DNA of 64,000 bases from Bacteroidetes bacterium GWF2_33_38 (GCA_001769505.1 MEOF01000006.1:62001-126000), one strand, 5' to 3'; shown: positions 9,166-17,016, numbered from the stretch's first letter. Notes: generated by a model from the sequence alone, not told the origin. Numbers and translations are program-made.

Positions 9166-9243
9166 ATATTTGCAAATTGCTCTAAAACTACATTTCGGAA
9201 AGCATTTTCGTTTGGTATTATTCCTTTCTAATGAATAAAATCT

Positions 9244-9267
9244 TTTGTTGGAAAGGATTCCAACAAA
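9244..9267. repeat. Stem-loop, 10-base arms
   Basis: TTTGTTGGAA (9244-9253) and TTCCAACAAA (9258-9267) are exact reverse complements around the loop AGGA. No T-run follows on either side, so it is not a classical rho-independent terminator. Confidence 0.75.
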
Positions 9268-9300
9268 GGCGGAAAAATACTAAAAATAATTGTTATGGCA

Positions 9301-9330
9301 CTTTCCGAAAGTTTTAAAACTTTCGGAAAG
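9301..9330. repeat. Perfect 30-base palindrome
   Basis: CTTTCCGAAAGTTTT followed directly by AAAACTTTCGGAAAG: each half is the exact reverse complement of the other with no loop. The right half is followed by GTTTGGTATTATT, which also follows a nearby copy of TTTCGGAAAG at 9193-9202. Confidence 0.85.
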
Positions 9331-9361
9331 GTTTGGTATTATTAAATTTAACATTTTTTTC

Positions 9362-9391
9362 AAGCAGAGTTTCAATTCCTTTGAACTCTGC
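9362..9391. repeat. Dispersed hairpin repeat, copy 1
   Basis: A 30-base unit starting AAGCAGAGTT and ending GAACTCTGC; GCAGAGTT and AACTCTGC pair as an 8-base stem. It matches 27 of 30 bases with the unit at 11450-11479. Both copies are preceded by a T-run. Confidence 0.75.
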
Positions 9392-9510
9392 GTTCAATTA
9401 CGCAGCGTCCCTTAAAGGAGACACTGCTGGAAAGTAAAGGCGATTTATGCTCATTACATAAATTTAATCTTTTTCATATACCACAAGGCTAAGGCTGGTG
9501 GTAGCTAGGG

Positions 9511-9954
9511 CTAGGGTACGTCCCCTATGTTAGAATAAATTATTTTCCCTTTATCATACACTAATTCCGTCAATGTTTTTGTTGAATTATCAAAATAAAT
9601 CCAAGTCTTATCTTTTATAGGTTTATAATATATGAATTGACTTTGTTCTAATTCACCTGTCAATGGATTTTCGCTTCCTTTTGTCCCTGTATATAAAGAA
9701 TCACTATTACAGTAATTTCCAACAATATATTTTTGACCGTCTAATGTTCTTTTATAAAAAAAACAACTCCCTTTTCTATCAAAAAAAAATATATTATATA
9801 TATTTTGGTCGCATGTATCAATATACATTTCTCCTTCTTTAACATATTCTGGAGAGATAAAACGAGGATATTCAGAAATTTCAATCCTATTTTGACCCCA
9901 AAGTATATTAAGTGACATATGAGTTAATATTACTACGGTATATATTTTTTTCAT
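9511..9954 (-). CDS. Secreted protein of unknown function
   Basis: 147 residues with a signal peptide (about 1-21, ending NILWGQN). I do not recognise the mature part. It is rich in Tyr, Asp and Asn, with a pattern of short beta strands (MYIDTCDQNIYNIFFFDRKG, then FIYYKPIKDKTWIYF), and two Cys that could pair. The gene stands alone, in the accessory stretch between repeat-rich intergenic regions. It could be a small periplasmic or surface protein. No lipobox is present. Confidence 0.6.
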   Translation of the reverse strand: MKKIYTVVILTHMSLNILWGQNRIEISEYPRFISPEYVKEGEMYIDTCDQNIYNIFFFDRKGSCFFYKRTLDGQKYIVGNYCNSDSLYTGTKGSENPLTGELEQSQFIYYKPIKDKTWIYFDNSTKTLTELVYDKGKIIYSNIGDVP

Positions 9955-10155
9955 AATATCATTAATTTATGTTTAATCATTGAATCCATTTGCACTTGCT
10001 AATGTTATCAACACAAACAAGCATTTACCATAAAACTATACAAATATTTCAAATCCTCAAAAAAACAATTCAAAATGTTCCACAATCATAATCATTATCT
10101 TCAGTAAAATAGAATTTTATCTCCGACATGCTCGAAAAATAGTAATTATTTATTG

Positions 10156-11406
10156 CTAACTTCCCGCTATCCAAGCTGTCGAAAATGCAATTTGAAGATT
10201 GTAGCCACCAGTTGGAGCATCTAAATCGAGTATTTCTCCCGCAAAAAATAGATTTTTTACAATTTTCGATTCCATGGTTTCGGGATTTATTTTCTTTAAA
10301 TCAACTCCTCCTGCGGTTATTATCGCTTCTGAAAATGGTCGGGATCCTGTGATTTTAAACCGAATGGATTTCAGCGTATTTCTAATTTTTAATCGCTCTT
10401 CGACCGAAATTTTAGATGCCATTTTCGAAGCATCGATTTGTGTAATTTTTATAAAAAAAGGGATCAGTTGTTTTGGTAACAATTTATTTAAAATCATTCG
10501 ATAATTTTCTTTTTTAAGCGATTCAATATCCCGAGCAATTCTATTATCAAGTTTGGTTTCGCTGAGGGCTGGCTTAAGGTCAATTACCAATTGAACATTT
10601 TTCTTTTCGATTAATGAAGCAACCACTTTTCTACTCAAACTTAGAATGATTGGTCCGCTCACTCCGAAATCGGTAAAATTCATTTCCCCAAATTCTACAT
10701 CTGTAAGTTTTCCTTCGATAAAAATAGTTGCTTTAACGTTTTTTAATTCCAATCCAGCCAATGGTTTAACAATATTTTTGTCAATTTCTAATGGCACTAA
10801 AGATGGAAAAATAGGATTTATTTTATGCCCAAGCGATTTTGCTAGTTTGTATCCATCTCCGGTTGAGCCGGTTGCCGGATAAGAAGCTCCGCCTGTCGCA
10901 ACAATCACTTTTTTTCCATAAAACGAAATACGATTTTCTTTACCATTTTCGATAACGATGGTTTTAACGCCAATTACAGTATCGTTTTTTAACAAAATAT
11001 CGGTAACCTGACAATTTGTTTGAATGGAAACATTTTTCGATTTACACCAATTCGTAAAATTCTTAACTAATTCAACCGCTTTTCCGCTTTCTGGAAATAC
11101 TCTTCCGCCACGCTCAAGAATCGTTTTTACTCCTATGCTGTTAAAGAAATTGATAAGTTCAGTTGAATAAAATTTCGAAAAAGCAGGCTTTAAGAACTCT
11201 CCGTCTGGTTTTACTTTTGCAATAAATTCGTCGAGAGGAATTGAGTTGGTAATATTACAACGACCTTTTCCGGTAATTCCTAATTTTCGACCCAGATAGT
11301 TCATTTTTTCAATGAGCAGTACATTTTTTCCGTTTTCGGCAGAACGCCCTGCTGCCATAATTCCCGCAGCTCCTCCTCCAACAACAATCACATCGTAATT
11401 TGACAT
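10156..11406 (-). CDS. HI0933/BaiN-type FAD-dependent oxidoreductase
   Basis: 416 residues from ATG 11406. The Rossmann motif VVGGGAAGIMAAG (about 9-21) is followed by YLGRKLGITGKGRCNITN, a signature of the HI0933 family, then ATGGASYPATGSTGDGYKLA and a C-terminal FAD contact GEILDLDAPTGGYNLQIA. The family binds FAD and probably NAD(P)H. BaiN acts in bile-acid dehydroxylation, but most members have unknown substrates. The open frame runs 45 codons further upstream, but that part crosses a dispersed repeat (11450-11479) and is not conserved-looking, so the later start is used. Confidence 0.9.
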   Translation of the reverse strand: MSNYDVIVVGGGAAGIMAAGRSAENGKNVLLIEKMNYLGRKLGITGKGRCNITNSIPLDEFIAKVKPDGEFLKPAFSKFYSTELINFFNSIGVKTILERGGRVFPESGKAVELVKNFTNWCKSKNVSIQTNCQVTDILLKNDTVIGVKTIVIENGKENRISFYGKKVIVATGGASYPATGSTGDGYKLAKSLGHKINPIFPSLVPLEIDKNIVKPLAGLELKNVKATIFIEGKLTDVEFGEMNFTDFGVSGPIILSLSRKVVASLIEKKNVQLVIDLKPALSETKLDNRIARDIESLKKENYRMILNKLLPKQLIPFFIKITQIDASKMASKISVEERLKIRNTLKSIRFKITGSRPFSEAIITAGGVDLKKINPETMESKIVKNLFFAGEILDLDAPTGGYNLQIAFSTAWIAGS

Positions 11407-11449
11407 ATTAATTTTTATCAATGAATGGTGTAAATGTACAATTTTTTTT

Positions 11450-11479
11450 AAGCAGAACTTCAATTCCTTTGAACTTTGC
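11450..11479. repeat. Dispersed hairpin repeat, copy 2
   Basis: The 30-base unit matches 27 of 30 bases of the copy at 9362-9391, with the same T-run before it. It lies just upstream of the HI0933-type gene. Beyond the unit the two copies resemble each other only weakly (both keep a GGAG/GGAAG-like segment). Confidence 0.7.
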
Positions 11480-11613
11480 TTGATTAATGCATCATCAATC
11501 AGGAGATGCAGATGGGAAGGAAATAATACTGTATTCGACAACCATCAAATCTGCTTTTTCGCCAAAACTGGCTTGTTTTATACGATTCTAGTTATGAAAT
11601 ATAAGCTGTGGGG

Positions 11614-11919
11614 TTAAAATTTTAGATTTAATGTTTTAGGGTTCATTCTTACATCTCTGAAGCTTGCTATTTCTATGTATTCTTTGTTTATTCGATAATA
11701 TATTTTTAGTTTTTTCTTAACTATAACGTACCTTAACCTCCAATTTTTCCGTTTTACAGTTTTTCCTAAAAACGGCATATTTGTTAGCTGTTTCTTAATT
11801 TTTTCTATTACTTGGTCTGTTTCTATTACTGTTATCTCTCCAAATTTTACAAGTAAATATTCATATAGTTTTTCTTGTTCTTCGCTAGCTCTAACAGAAT
11901 ACCTGATTTGTCTAGCCAT
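11614..11919 (-). CDS. RelE/ParE-type toxin
   Basis: 101 residues with the RelE/ParE layout: MARQIRYSVRASEEQEKLYEYL (helix), KFGEITVIETDQVIEKIKKQL (second helix), PFLGKTVKRKNWRLRYVIV, then LKIYYRINKEYIEIASFRDV, the strand pattern where ParE/RelE toxins end with YRI...I.I..F.D.R. These toxins act on gyrase or on ribosome-bound mRNA; which one applies here cannot be read from sequence. The start codon overlaps the antitoxin stop by one base (TAATG), as expected for a coupled pair. Confidence 0.82.
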   Translation of the reverse strand: MARQIRYSVRASEEQEKLYEYLLVKFGEITVIETDQVIEKIKKQLTNMPFLGKTVKRKNWRLRYVIVKKKLKIYYRINKEYIEIASFRDVRMNPKTLNLKF

Positions 11920-12167
11920 TATTTAAGAAAACTAAATTTGCTTTTTAAATTTTCTCGAACATTTTCGTCTTTCACATACTGACCATTGTCAAGTTGGTTA
12001 ATTCCCTCTTGTATTGCTACTTTATCTTCATTACTTAGTGTATCCCAATGACTCTGTGAAGATTCTGAGTTCAAATCGACAAGTTCGCTTACGGCTTGTA
12101 AAAGTGTTATATCTGAAACCTTTTCTAATTTTTGAAAAAGATTTGATTTATATTCCAATGTTGTCAT
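11919..12167 (-). CDS. Antitoxin partner of RelE/ParE-type toxin
   Basis: 82 residues, lying directly before the toxin gene and overlapping it by one base. The C-terminal half LSNEDKVAIQEGINQLDNGQYV, followed by NVRENLKSKF, is like the toxin-binding tail of many Bacteroidota antitoxins. The N-terminal half (LFQKLEKVSDITLLQAVSEL) is helical and may form the dimer; it does not show a clear HTH. Position and size make the antitoxin role likely. Confidence 0.75.
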   Translation of the reverse strand: MTTLEYKSNLFQKLEKVSDITLLQAVSELVDLNSESSQSHWDTLSNEDKVAIQEGINQLDNGQYVKDENVRENLKSKFSFLK

Positions 12168-12181
12168 AACTACTTTTTTTA

Positions 12182-12213
12182 CAAAGTTAATACTTTTTCT
12201 TACGTAAAATCAA
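12182..12213 (-). promoter_or_regulatory. Promoter of the toxin-antitoxin pair
   Basis: Read on the minus strand: TTG (12211-12213), a 21-base spacer, TAACTTTG (12182-12189). The start codon follows 15 bases below. AAAGT-TAAT-ACTTT overlaps the -7 box as a short inverted repeat and could be the site of autoregulation (inference). Confidence 0.6.
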
Positions 12214-12541
12214 GTCGAATGTTGCTTTATTTTTACAAAATATAGGAATGTGAAGTGGAAACACTTCACAAAAGTAAAAAAAGCAAACATCAACAACACC
12301 GACAAATTAACTTACCCCAAGCTCTATCCCGCTCATGCACACAATGTGTTTCCATACATGTAAAATATTTTTGCAATCGTTTTTTTTAAAACGAATATTT
12401 GCAATGTAAAATTATTACAAAAGCGGCAGCTATTTCTAATTTTGAATATGCTATTGGGTGAAATAATTTATGTAATATTGTAAATTAAATGATTAGTATA
12501 AGAAACTTCCTTTCAATCTTTTTTTTTGCTTAACATCAAAT
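12214..12541. other. Intergenic region with hairpins and the lost signal-peptide start of the next gene
   Basis: A stem with 9-base arms and a GAAA tetraloop is at 12249-12270 (TGTGAAGTG/CACTTCACA). A second weaker hairpin is around 12380-12396 (TCGTTTT/AAAACGA). From 12489 a short frame encodes a typical signal peptide that runs into a 9-T tract and stops; see the frameshift finding. Confidence 0.6.
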
Positions 12542-13075
12542 GTGTTTTGCCAGTTTGTTGTTACTGCAAACGGGGATAGTATTATTATTATAAATGCAGA
12601 CGAAAAAAAGCTAGTTGAGGCAGGAATGCCAGTTCCTTCAATAAAATTATATAATATTGATAACGATACAACTTCATTAGATTCTTTATTTGGTAAATAT
12701 ATATTGCTTAATATATGGCATACTAGATGTGGTTCATGTATAAAAAATATTCCTAATATTGATTCTATTTTGACAAGATATTCAGATGTTATAGTTGTAA
12801 ATATTTCCGTTGATGAAGATTTAAATAAATGGAAGGAAGTTGTAAAAGCTAGAAATTTTAAAGGAGTTCATTTGCTAGGATATTATGAAGACATTCCTAT
12901 TAGATATTTTGTGATGACTAAATTTAAGTTTAAAAATGAGGATGGTATTATTTATGGAATGAACTACCCTCATTATGTGCTAATTGACAAGCAAGGCATA
13001 ATTATGTATAATAATACACCCAATATCAATCCTAAAAACTGGAAGTTTTTTTCAGAAATATTAAAAAAGAAATAG
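12542..13075 (+). CDS. Secreted TlpA/ResA-like thioredoxin-fold protein, N-terminus frameshifted
   Basis: 177 residues as an open frame from GTG 12542. The fold is thioredoxin-like of the TlpA/AhpC-TSA type: AGMPVPSIKLYNIDND, then LLNIWHTRCGSCIKNIPNID with the CxxC at Cys63-Cys66, VVNISVDEDLNKW and HYVLIDKQGIIMY. Such proteins reduce periplasmic disulfides, often in cytochrome maturation. The listed start is probably not real: the same frame is open back to 12497, and with one extra T in the 9-T run (12519-12527) it joins to ATG 12489, giving the signal peptide MISIRNFLSIFFFCLTSN and then VFCQ. The gene may be broken, phase-variable, or carry a sequence error. Confidence 0.8.
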   Translation: MFCQFVVTANGDSIIIINADEKKLVEAGMPVPSIKLYNIDNDTTSLDSLFGKYILLNIWHTRCGSCIKNIPNIDSILTRYSDVIVVNISVDEDLNKWKEVVKARNFKGVHLLGYYEDIPIRYFVMTKFKFKNEDGIIYGMNYPHYVLIDKQGIIMYNNTPNINPKNWKFFSEILKKK

Positions 13076-13111
13076 TGTGTTTATGCTGATTAGACATGAT
13101 TTCATCAAAAT

Positions 13112-13145
13112 TTGAATCCAATTTCATTGATTTATTCTAGCTTTG
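13112..13145 (+). promoter_or_regulatory. Possible promoter of the DMT transporter-lnt pair
   Basis: TTG (13112-13114), a 23-base spacer, and TAGCTTTG (13138-13145), 23 bases before ATG 13169. The spacer is at the long end for this promoter class. Confidence 0.45.
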
Positions 13146-13168
13146 CCTTTCATTTTTTTAACTAGTCG

Positions 13169-14050
13169 ATGAAGTTGATTGATTTAACCAATAGAACTTG
13201 GCAGTGGGTAGTGCTAATTTCATTGGCATTTATTTGGGGAACCTCGTTTATTTTAATGAAACGTGGGCTTGTTTCATTTTCAAATTATCAGGTTGCTGAA
13301 TTACGAATTTTTATTACATTTTTATTTTTCTTGCCTTTAATATTTCGCCATTTCAAAAAAATGAAGCGAAAGCACATTAAGTCGCTTTTGATTGCTGGAT
13401 TTTTAGGGAATGCCATTCCTGCTGTGCTTTTCACAACTGCACAAACTCAAATTAGCAGTTCATTGGCAGGAATTTTAAATTCGACAACACCGATATTTAC
13501 CATGATTGTGGGCGTAATTTTGTACAAAAGTCGTTCTAAATGGCTGAATAATGTTGGTCTTATTATAGGATTGATTGGGGCTATAGGACTTATCATTAAA
13601 GACTTTAGTTCAATTATCGAAGGTACAAATTGGTATGCTTTATTGGTCGTATTAGCGACTTTTTTATATGGAATTAATACAAATGAAGTTAAAGCAAATC
13701 TCGAAGATTTGAACGGAGTGGCTATTTCGGCACTTTCTTTCATGTTTATTGGTCCTGTAGCGGGAATTATGTTGGCATTTTCAGATTTTGAGCCAGTTTT
13801 AGCTACTGAGACTTGGCAAATGAGTTTGTTTTATATTTCGGTATTATCTTTTTTTAGTTCGTTTATTGCTCTCATTGGAATGAATATTTTGATAAAATAT
13901 ACAACTCCGGTATTTGTGTCAACCGTAACTTACATTATTCCAATTTTTGCCATTTTTTGGGGCTTATTCGATGGTGAAATCCTCACCTTAAGAGATTTAA
14001 TTTGGATTCTTGTTGTTATATTTGGAGTGTATTTGGTTAACAAAAAGTAA
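13169..14050 (+). CDS. EamA/DMT family transporter
   Basis: 293 residues with about ten hydrophobic segments in two EamA halves (about 14-145 and 158-290). Family marks are WGTSFILMKRGL in the first helix, LAGILNSTTPIFTMIVGVIL in the fourth, and FVSTVTYIIPIFAIFWGLFDGE in the second half. Members export amino acids or other small metabolites, or move sugar nucleotides; no substrate can be given here. It lies 5 bases before lnt, so the two share a transcript. Confidence 0.88.
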   Translation: MKLIDLTNRTWQWVVLISLAFIWGTSFILMKRGLVSFSNYQVAELRIFITFLFFLPLIFRHFKKMKRKHIKSLLIAGFLGNAIPAVLFTTAQTQISSSLAGILNSTTPIFTMIVGVILYKSRSKWLNNVGLIIGLIGAIGLIIKDFSSIIEGTNWYALLVVLATFLYGINTNEVKANLEDLNGVAISALSFMFIGPVAGIMLAFSDFEPVLATETWQMSLFYISVLSFFSSFIALIGMNILIKYTTPVFVSTVTYIIPIFAIFWGLFDGEILTLRDLIWILVVIFGVYLVNKK

Positions 14051-14055
14051 AAAAA

Positions 14056-15645
14056 ATGGAATTAAAACGATATCAACGAATTTTATTGTCATTAATAAGT
14101 GGTGTTTTGATAAGTTTGCCATGGCTACACGTAGGAATGGGGTATTTTTTACTCTTCGCTTTTGTTCCCTTGCTATTTGTCGAAGATTATATTTATGAAA
14201 ATCGTAAAAAATATTCTTCGTTAAAACTTTTCAATTTATCGTATTTGGGAATATTTACATGGAATGTGTTGGCTCAATGGTGGATTTCGTATGCTACGCT
14301 TTTTGGAGCGATTGCAGCGATGTTTATTAATGCGTTTTTTGTAACAATTGTTTTTTGGATTTTTCATTTAATTCGTCGCAGTTCAGGAACTCGAATCGGA
14401 TATTTGAGTTTTGTGGTTTTGTGGTTGGCATTTGAATACGTACATCTGAATTGGGAATTGTCGTGGCCATGGATTATGCTTGGTCATGGCTTGTCGGGAA
14501 ATATTCATTTGGTACAATGGTACGAATATACCGGCTCGCAGGGAGGAACACTCTGGATTTTAGTTTCAAATTTATTGATTTTTATAAGCATTAAATCATT
14601 TATAACTAACAAGAAATATAAAATACAACTTTCACAATCGCTTGCATTTATTATTATTCCAATCGTAATTTCATTAAGTATTTTTTACTCGTATGTAGAA
14701 AAAGAAAATCCTCGTAATATTGTGGTAGTTCAGCCAAATATCGACCCGTATAACGATAAATTCGGAGGGATTTCTCCTGCGGCTCAATTAAAAATGTTAC
14801 TCGAATTAGCGAAAACAAAAACCAATAGCAAAACCGATTTTATCGTTGGACCTGAAACCGCATTAGTTCGAAATTTATGGGAGGAAAAATTACACGAAAC
14901 GCCCGAATATTACGATTTAAAGAAATTTTTACAATCGTATCCAAAAGCAAAATTTGTTATTGGACTTTCTTCATTACGCGAATACCGCAATGGAGAAGAA
15001 ATATCAGCTACTGCTCGTAAGTTTTACGATGCCGATAAATATTACGATTCATATAATACGGCTATGCTAGTTGATACGACATTAAACATACAACTTTATC
15101 ATAAATCGCAATTGGTTATAGGGGTTGAAAAAATTCCTTTCCCTTCGGTTTTGGGAAGCTTGGCTCTTGACTTGGGAGGTACAGTTGGAAGTCTTGGAAC
15201 ACAAAAAGAACGTACTGTGTTCAAATCGCTTGACGATACTGTAGGAGTTGCTCCTGTTATATGTTATGAATCGGTTTATGGTGAATTTGTGAGCGATTAT
15301 GTGAAAAATGGTGCCGATTTAATATTTATCATCACAAACGACGGCTGGTGGGAAGACACTCCCGGATACAAACATCATTTGAGTTATGCTTCGCTTCGAG
15401 CTATCGAAACCCGCAGAAGCATAGCTCGCTCAGCAAATACCGGAATATCATGTTTTGTAAATCAACGAGGCGAAATTTTACAAGCTACAAATTGGTGGAC
15501 TCCCGATGTTATTTCAGGAGTAATTAACGCAAACAGCGAAATCACATTCTATACAAAAAATGGAGATTATATTGGGAGAATTGCAGGGTTTGTTGCAATT
15601 CTTCTGATTGTGATTAGCTTTGTTAAAAAGTTGATGCGGAAATGA
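14056..15645 (+). CDS. lnt: Apolipoprotein N-acyltransferase
   Basis: 529 residues. The N-terminal half (about 1-215) has six or so membrane segments, with the conserved LNWELSWPWIMLGHGLSGN and QWYEYTGSQGGTLWI. The nitrilase-like half carries the catalytic triad: Glu267 in VGPETAL, Lys350 in LYHKSQLV and Cys403 in VICYESVYGEF; ITNDGWWEDTPGYKHHL is also diagnostic. It adds the third acyl chain to outer-membrane lipoproteins, in line with the many lipoproteins in this window. A hydrophobic C-terminal helix (about 507-526) closes the protein. Confidence 0.95.
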   Translation: MELKRYQRILLSLISGVLISLPWLHVGMGYFLLFAFVPLLFVEDYIYENRKKYSSLKLFNLSYLGIFTWNVLAQWWISYATLFGAIAAMFINAFFVTIVFWIFHLIRRSSGTRIGYLSFVVLWLAFEYVHLNWELSWPWIMLGHGLSGNIHLVQWYEYTGSQGGTLWILVSNLLIFISIKSFITNKKYKIQLSQSLAFIIIPIVISLSIFYSYVEKENPRNIVVVQPNIDPYNDKFGGISPAAQLKMLLELAKTKTNSKTDFIVGPETALVRNLWEEKLHETPEYYDLKKFLQSYPKAKFVIGLSSLREYRNGEEISATARKFYDADKYYDSYNTAMLVDTTLNIQLYHKSQLVIGVEKIPFPSVLGSLALDLGGTVGSLGTQKERTVFKSLDDTVGVAPVICYESVYGEFVSDYVKNGADLIFIITNDGWWEDTPGYKHHLSYASLRAIETRRSIARSANTGISCFVNQRGEILQATNWWTPDVISGVINANSEITFYTKNGDYIGRIAGFVAILLIVISFVKKLMRK

Positions 15646-15743
15646 ATAACATGACATTAATTTTACTGCTGCTGTCGGAATAATTTTCATAAAGAAGAAA
15701 TTTAACGTTAACATTCTTTTATCACTTTGTCCTTTATAAATAA

Positions 15744-15811
15744 CATAAAAAGACCTCCAAGCTTATTAAAACTATGGAGGTTTTCGGTTTTAGAAGACTT
15801 ACTTCTTTTAC
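15744..15811. repeat. Direct repeat with terminator hairpin, copy 1
   Basis: About 68 bases containing ACCTCCAAGCTTATTAAAA and the pairing TGGAGGT, then a T-run and CTTCTTTTAC. The stem is ACCTCCA (15753-15759) with TGGAGGT (15775-15781). Nearly the same sequence returns at 17057-17122. It lies after lnt and is a plausible rho-independent terminator of that operon. Confidence 0.8.
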
Positions 15812-15838
15812 TTTCTTAGAAAATTTTATATTTTTTGA

Positions 15839-15973
15839 TTAGATTTGTATAATATACTTGTTGGTAATTACATCAACAAAGATGGAATAAATGGTATTTT
15901 GCTAAAAATAGAAGAATTTACTCTTTATATTATAGAGCAACAAAAGCAAATAGATGAGTTAAAAAATAATTAA
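15839..15973 (+). pseudogene. Remnant of a secreted/tail-fibre-like protein C-terminus
   Basis: An open stretch of 44 codons with no start, ending at TAA 15971-15973. Its translation contains LVGNYINKDGINGILLKIEE and ends IIEQQKQIDELKNN. A short coiled coil of the form L..KIEE.TLY.IEQ.K.I..LK is common at the C-terminus of Bacteroidota secreted and S74-type tail-fibre proteins. Nothing of the rest of such a gene is present. It therefore looks like a 3' scrap, left directly after terminator copy 1. Identity is a guess from pattern only. Confidence 0.4.
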
Positions 15974-15987
15974 GAACAAATTTTAAA

Positions 15988-17016
15988 ATAAATATTATCA
16001 AACACTTTGTAACAATATTTTTAATTTTTCATAACCTTTCCGTTTCTTTCGGACAAGGGAGTGTTGTTGAGCCGCTTTCTAATAGATTCAATTGGTGTGA
16101 GAATCAAAAAGTTGGTTGTAAATGTAACGAAAATGCAGATTTTTGGAGAGCGATTATCAATGACGATTATGAAAAATATCATCCCAAGAAAAAATACACT
16201 GTTGATAGTAGCCTATACAGAGATTTTAATCCAGATACTGTTTTTGAATATTTAATAAATAGCAAAAATTTATCTCAGCATTTTGATAGTATAGTTAAAT
16301 ATTCAGATGATACTTTTAGAGTTCGATTATCATCTTTATTATACAACTACTTTTATAAAATACCGGATGCTTTTTGCAATCAAAGATGTAGAACTGTTCT
16401 TAAAAAGCAAGACGATTGGTCAGTTGATAAATATCAGGAAGAACTTGAAAAATTTAGAAAAGATTGTAGTATTATAGGGATAGTTGAAGACGCACTAATA
16501 TCTTTATCAGAGTATGTTTTATTGGAGACAAATAGAAACTTTCTGAAAGATGTTATTGCCAAATCTTGTAGTAATGGTCTTATTTCAAAGGCATCAATAG
16601 CTTTAATAAAGCATAACGAAAAAGAACTTGCTTTCAGTAGTCTAAAAGAATTGTGGCATAATAAAAATAGCGAATCATACATATATCGGTTTCATGAAGG
16701 ATTTAAAAAGTTAAATAATAGCGATGGCGTTGCTTTTTTAAAATTTGCCGCTCAGGATTCAATTATATGTGTGAGTTTTGATGCTTGTGTAAAATTAATA
16801 GAAATGGGATATAAAGATTATTCAAAAACAATTATCGAAAAACATTTAAAAGGGAAATATAGTCTGATTAGTATTGACTTGCTTTTAAGATATTATTATA
16901 ATCAAGAAACGATAGCTTTGGTTACAGACCATCTTAATAATTCTATGGACGAAGAATTAAAATACTGTGGCGAATTATTATTAAAAAAATATAAATTTAA
17001 AATCAAAGATTATTAA
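15988..17016 (+). CDS. Secreted helical-repeat-like protein lacking a standard start codon
   Basis: The frame is open from 15970 to 17016 without a stop, but has no ATG, GTG or TTG before 16522. Read from the ATA at 15988 it gives 342 residues. They begin with a clear signal peptide (NIIKHFVTIFLIFHNLSVSF, then GQ), so the true start is near 15988 or the ATT at 15994. The mature N-terminus has four Cys (WCENQKVGCKCNENADF plus a later RCRTV Cys). The C-terminal half is helical and HEAT-like (ALIKHNEKELAFSSLKELW, then DACVKLIEMGYKDYSKTIIE). I do not recognise the family. Either the start codon was lost, or a rare start is used, or there is a sequence error. It sits between two terminator repeats. 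Confidence 0.6.
   Translation: MNIIKHFVTIFLIFHNLSVSFGQGSVVEPLSNRFNWCENQKVGCKCNENADFWRAIINDDYEKYHPKKKYTVDSSLYRDFNPDTVFEYLINSKNLSQHFDSIVKYSDDTFRVRLSSLLYNYFYKIPDAFCNQRCRTVLKKQDDWSVDKYQEELEKFRKDCSIIGIVEDALISLSEYVLLETNRNFLKDVIAKSCSNGLISKASIALIKHNEKELAFSSLKELWHNKNSESYIYRFHEGFKKLNNSDGVAFLKFAAQDSIICVSFDACVKLIEMGYKDYSKTIIEKHLKGKYSLISIDLLLRYYYNQETIALVTDHLNNSMDEELKYCGELLLKKYKFKIKDY

Larger units (their letters stand above)
9166..9510. other. Repeat-rich intergenic region
   Basis: No gene is seen. The region is a chain of hairpins and short direct repeats: a 10-base-arm stem-loop at 9244-9267, a perfect 30-base palindrome at 9301-9330, a direct repeat pair (9193-9222 and 9321-9343), and a longer hairpin element at 9362-9391 that recurs near 11450. 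It lies between trmB and a minus-strand gene, so some of the hairpins may also end transcription. Confidence 0.7.

Noticed and set aside
11407-11541. N-terminal extension of the HI0933-type protein
   Set aside because: It crosses a dispersed repeat and precedes the normal family start MSNYDVIVVGGG.
16061-16255. Short plus-strand frame of 64 codons
   Set aside because: It overlaps the longer secreted-protein frame in another phase and has no protein-like character.
16522-17016. A separate 164-residue gene starting at TTG 16522
   Set aside because: The same frame is open for another 184 codons upstream to 15970 and includes a signal peptide, so the TTG is internal.
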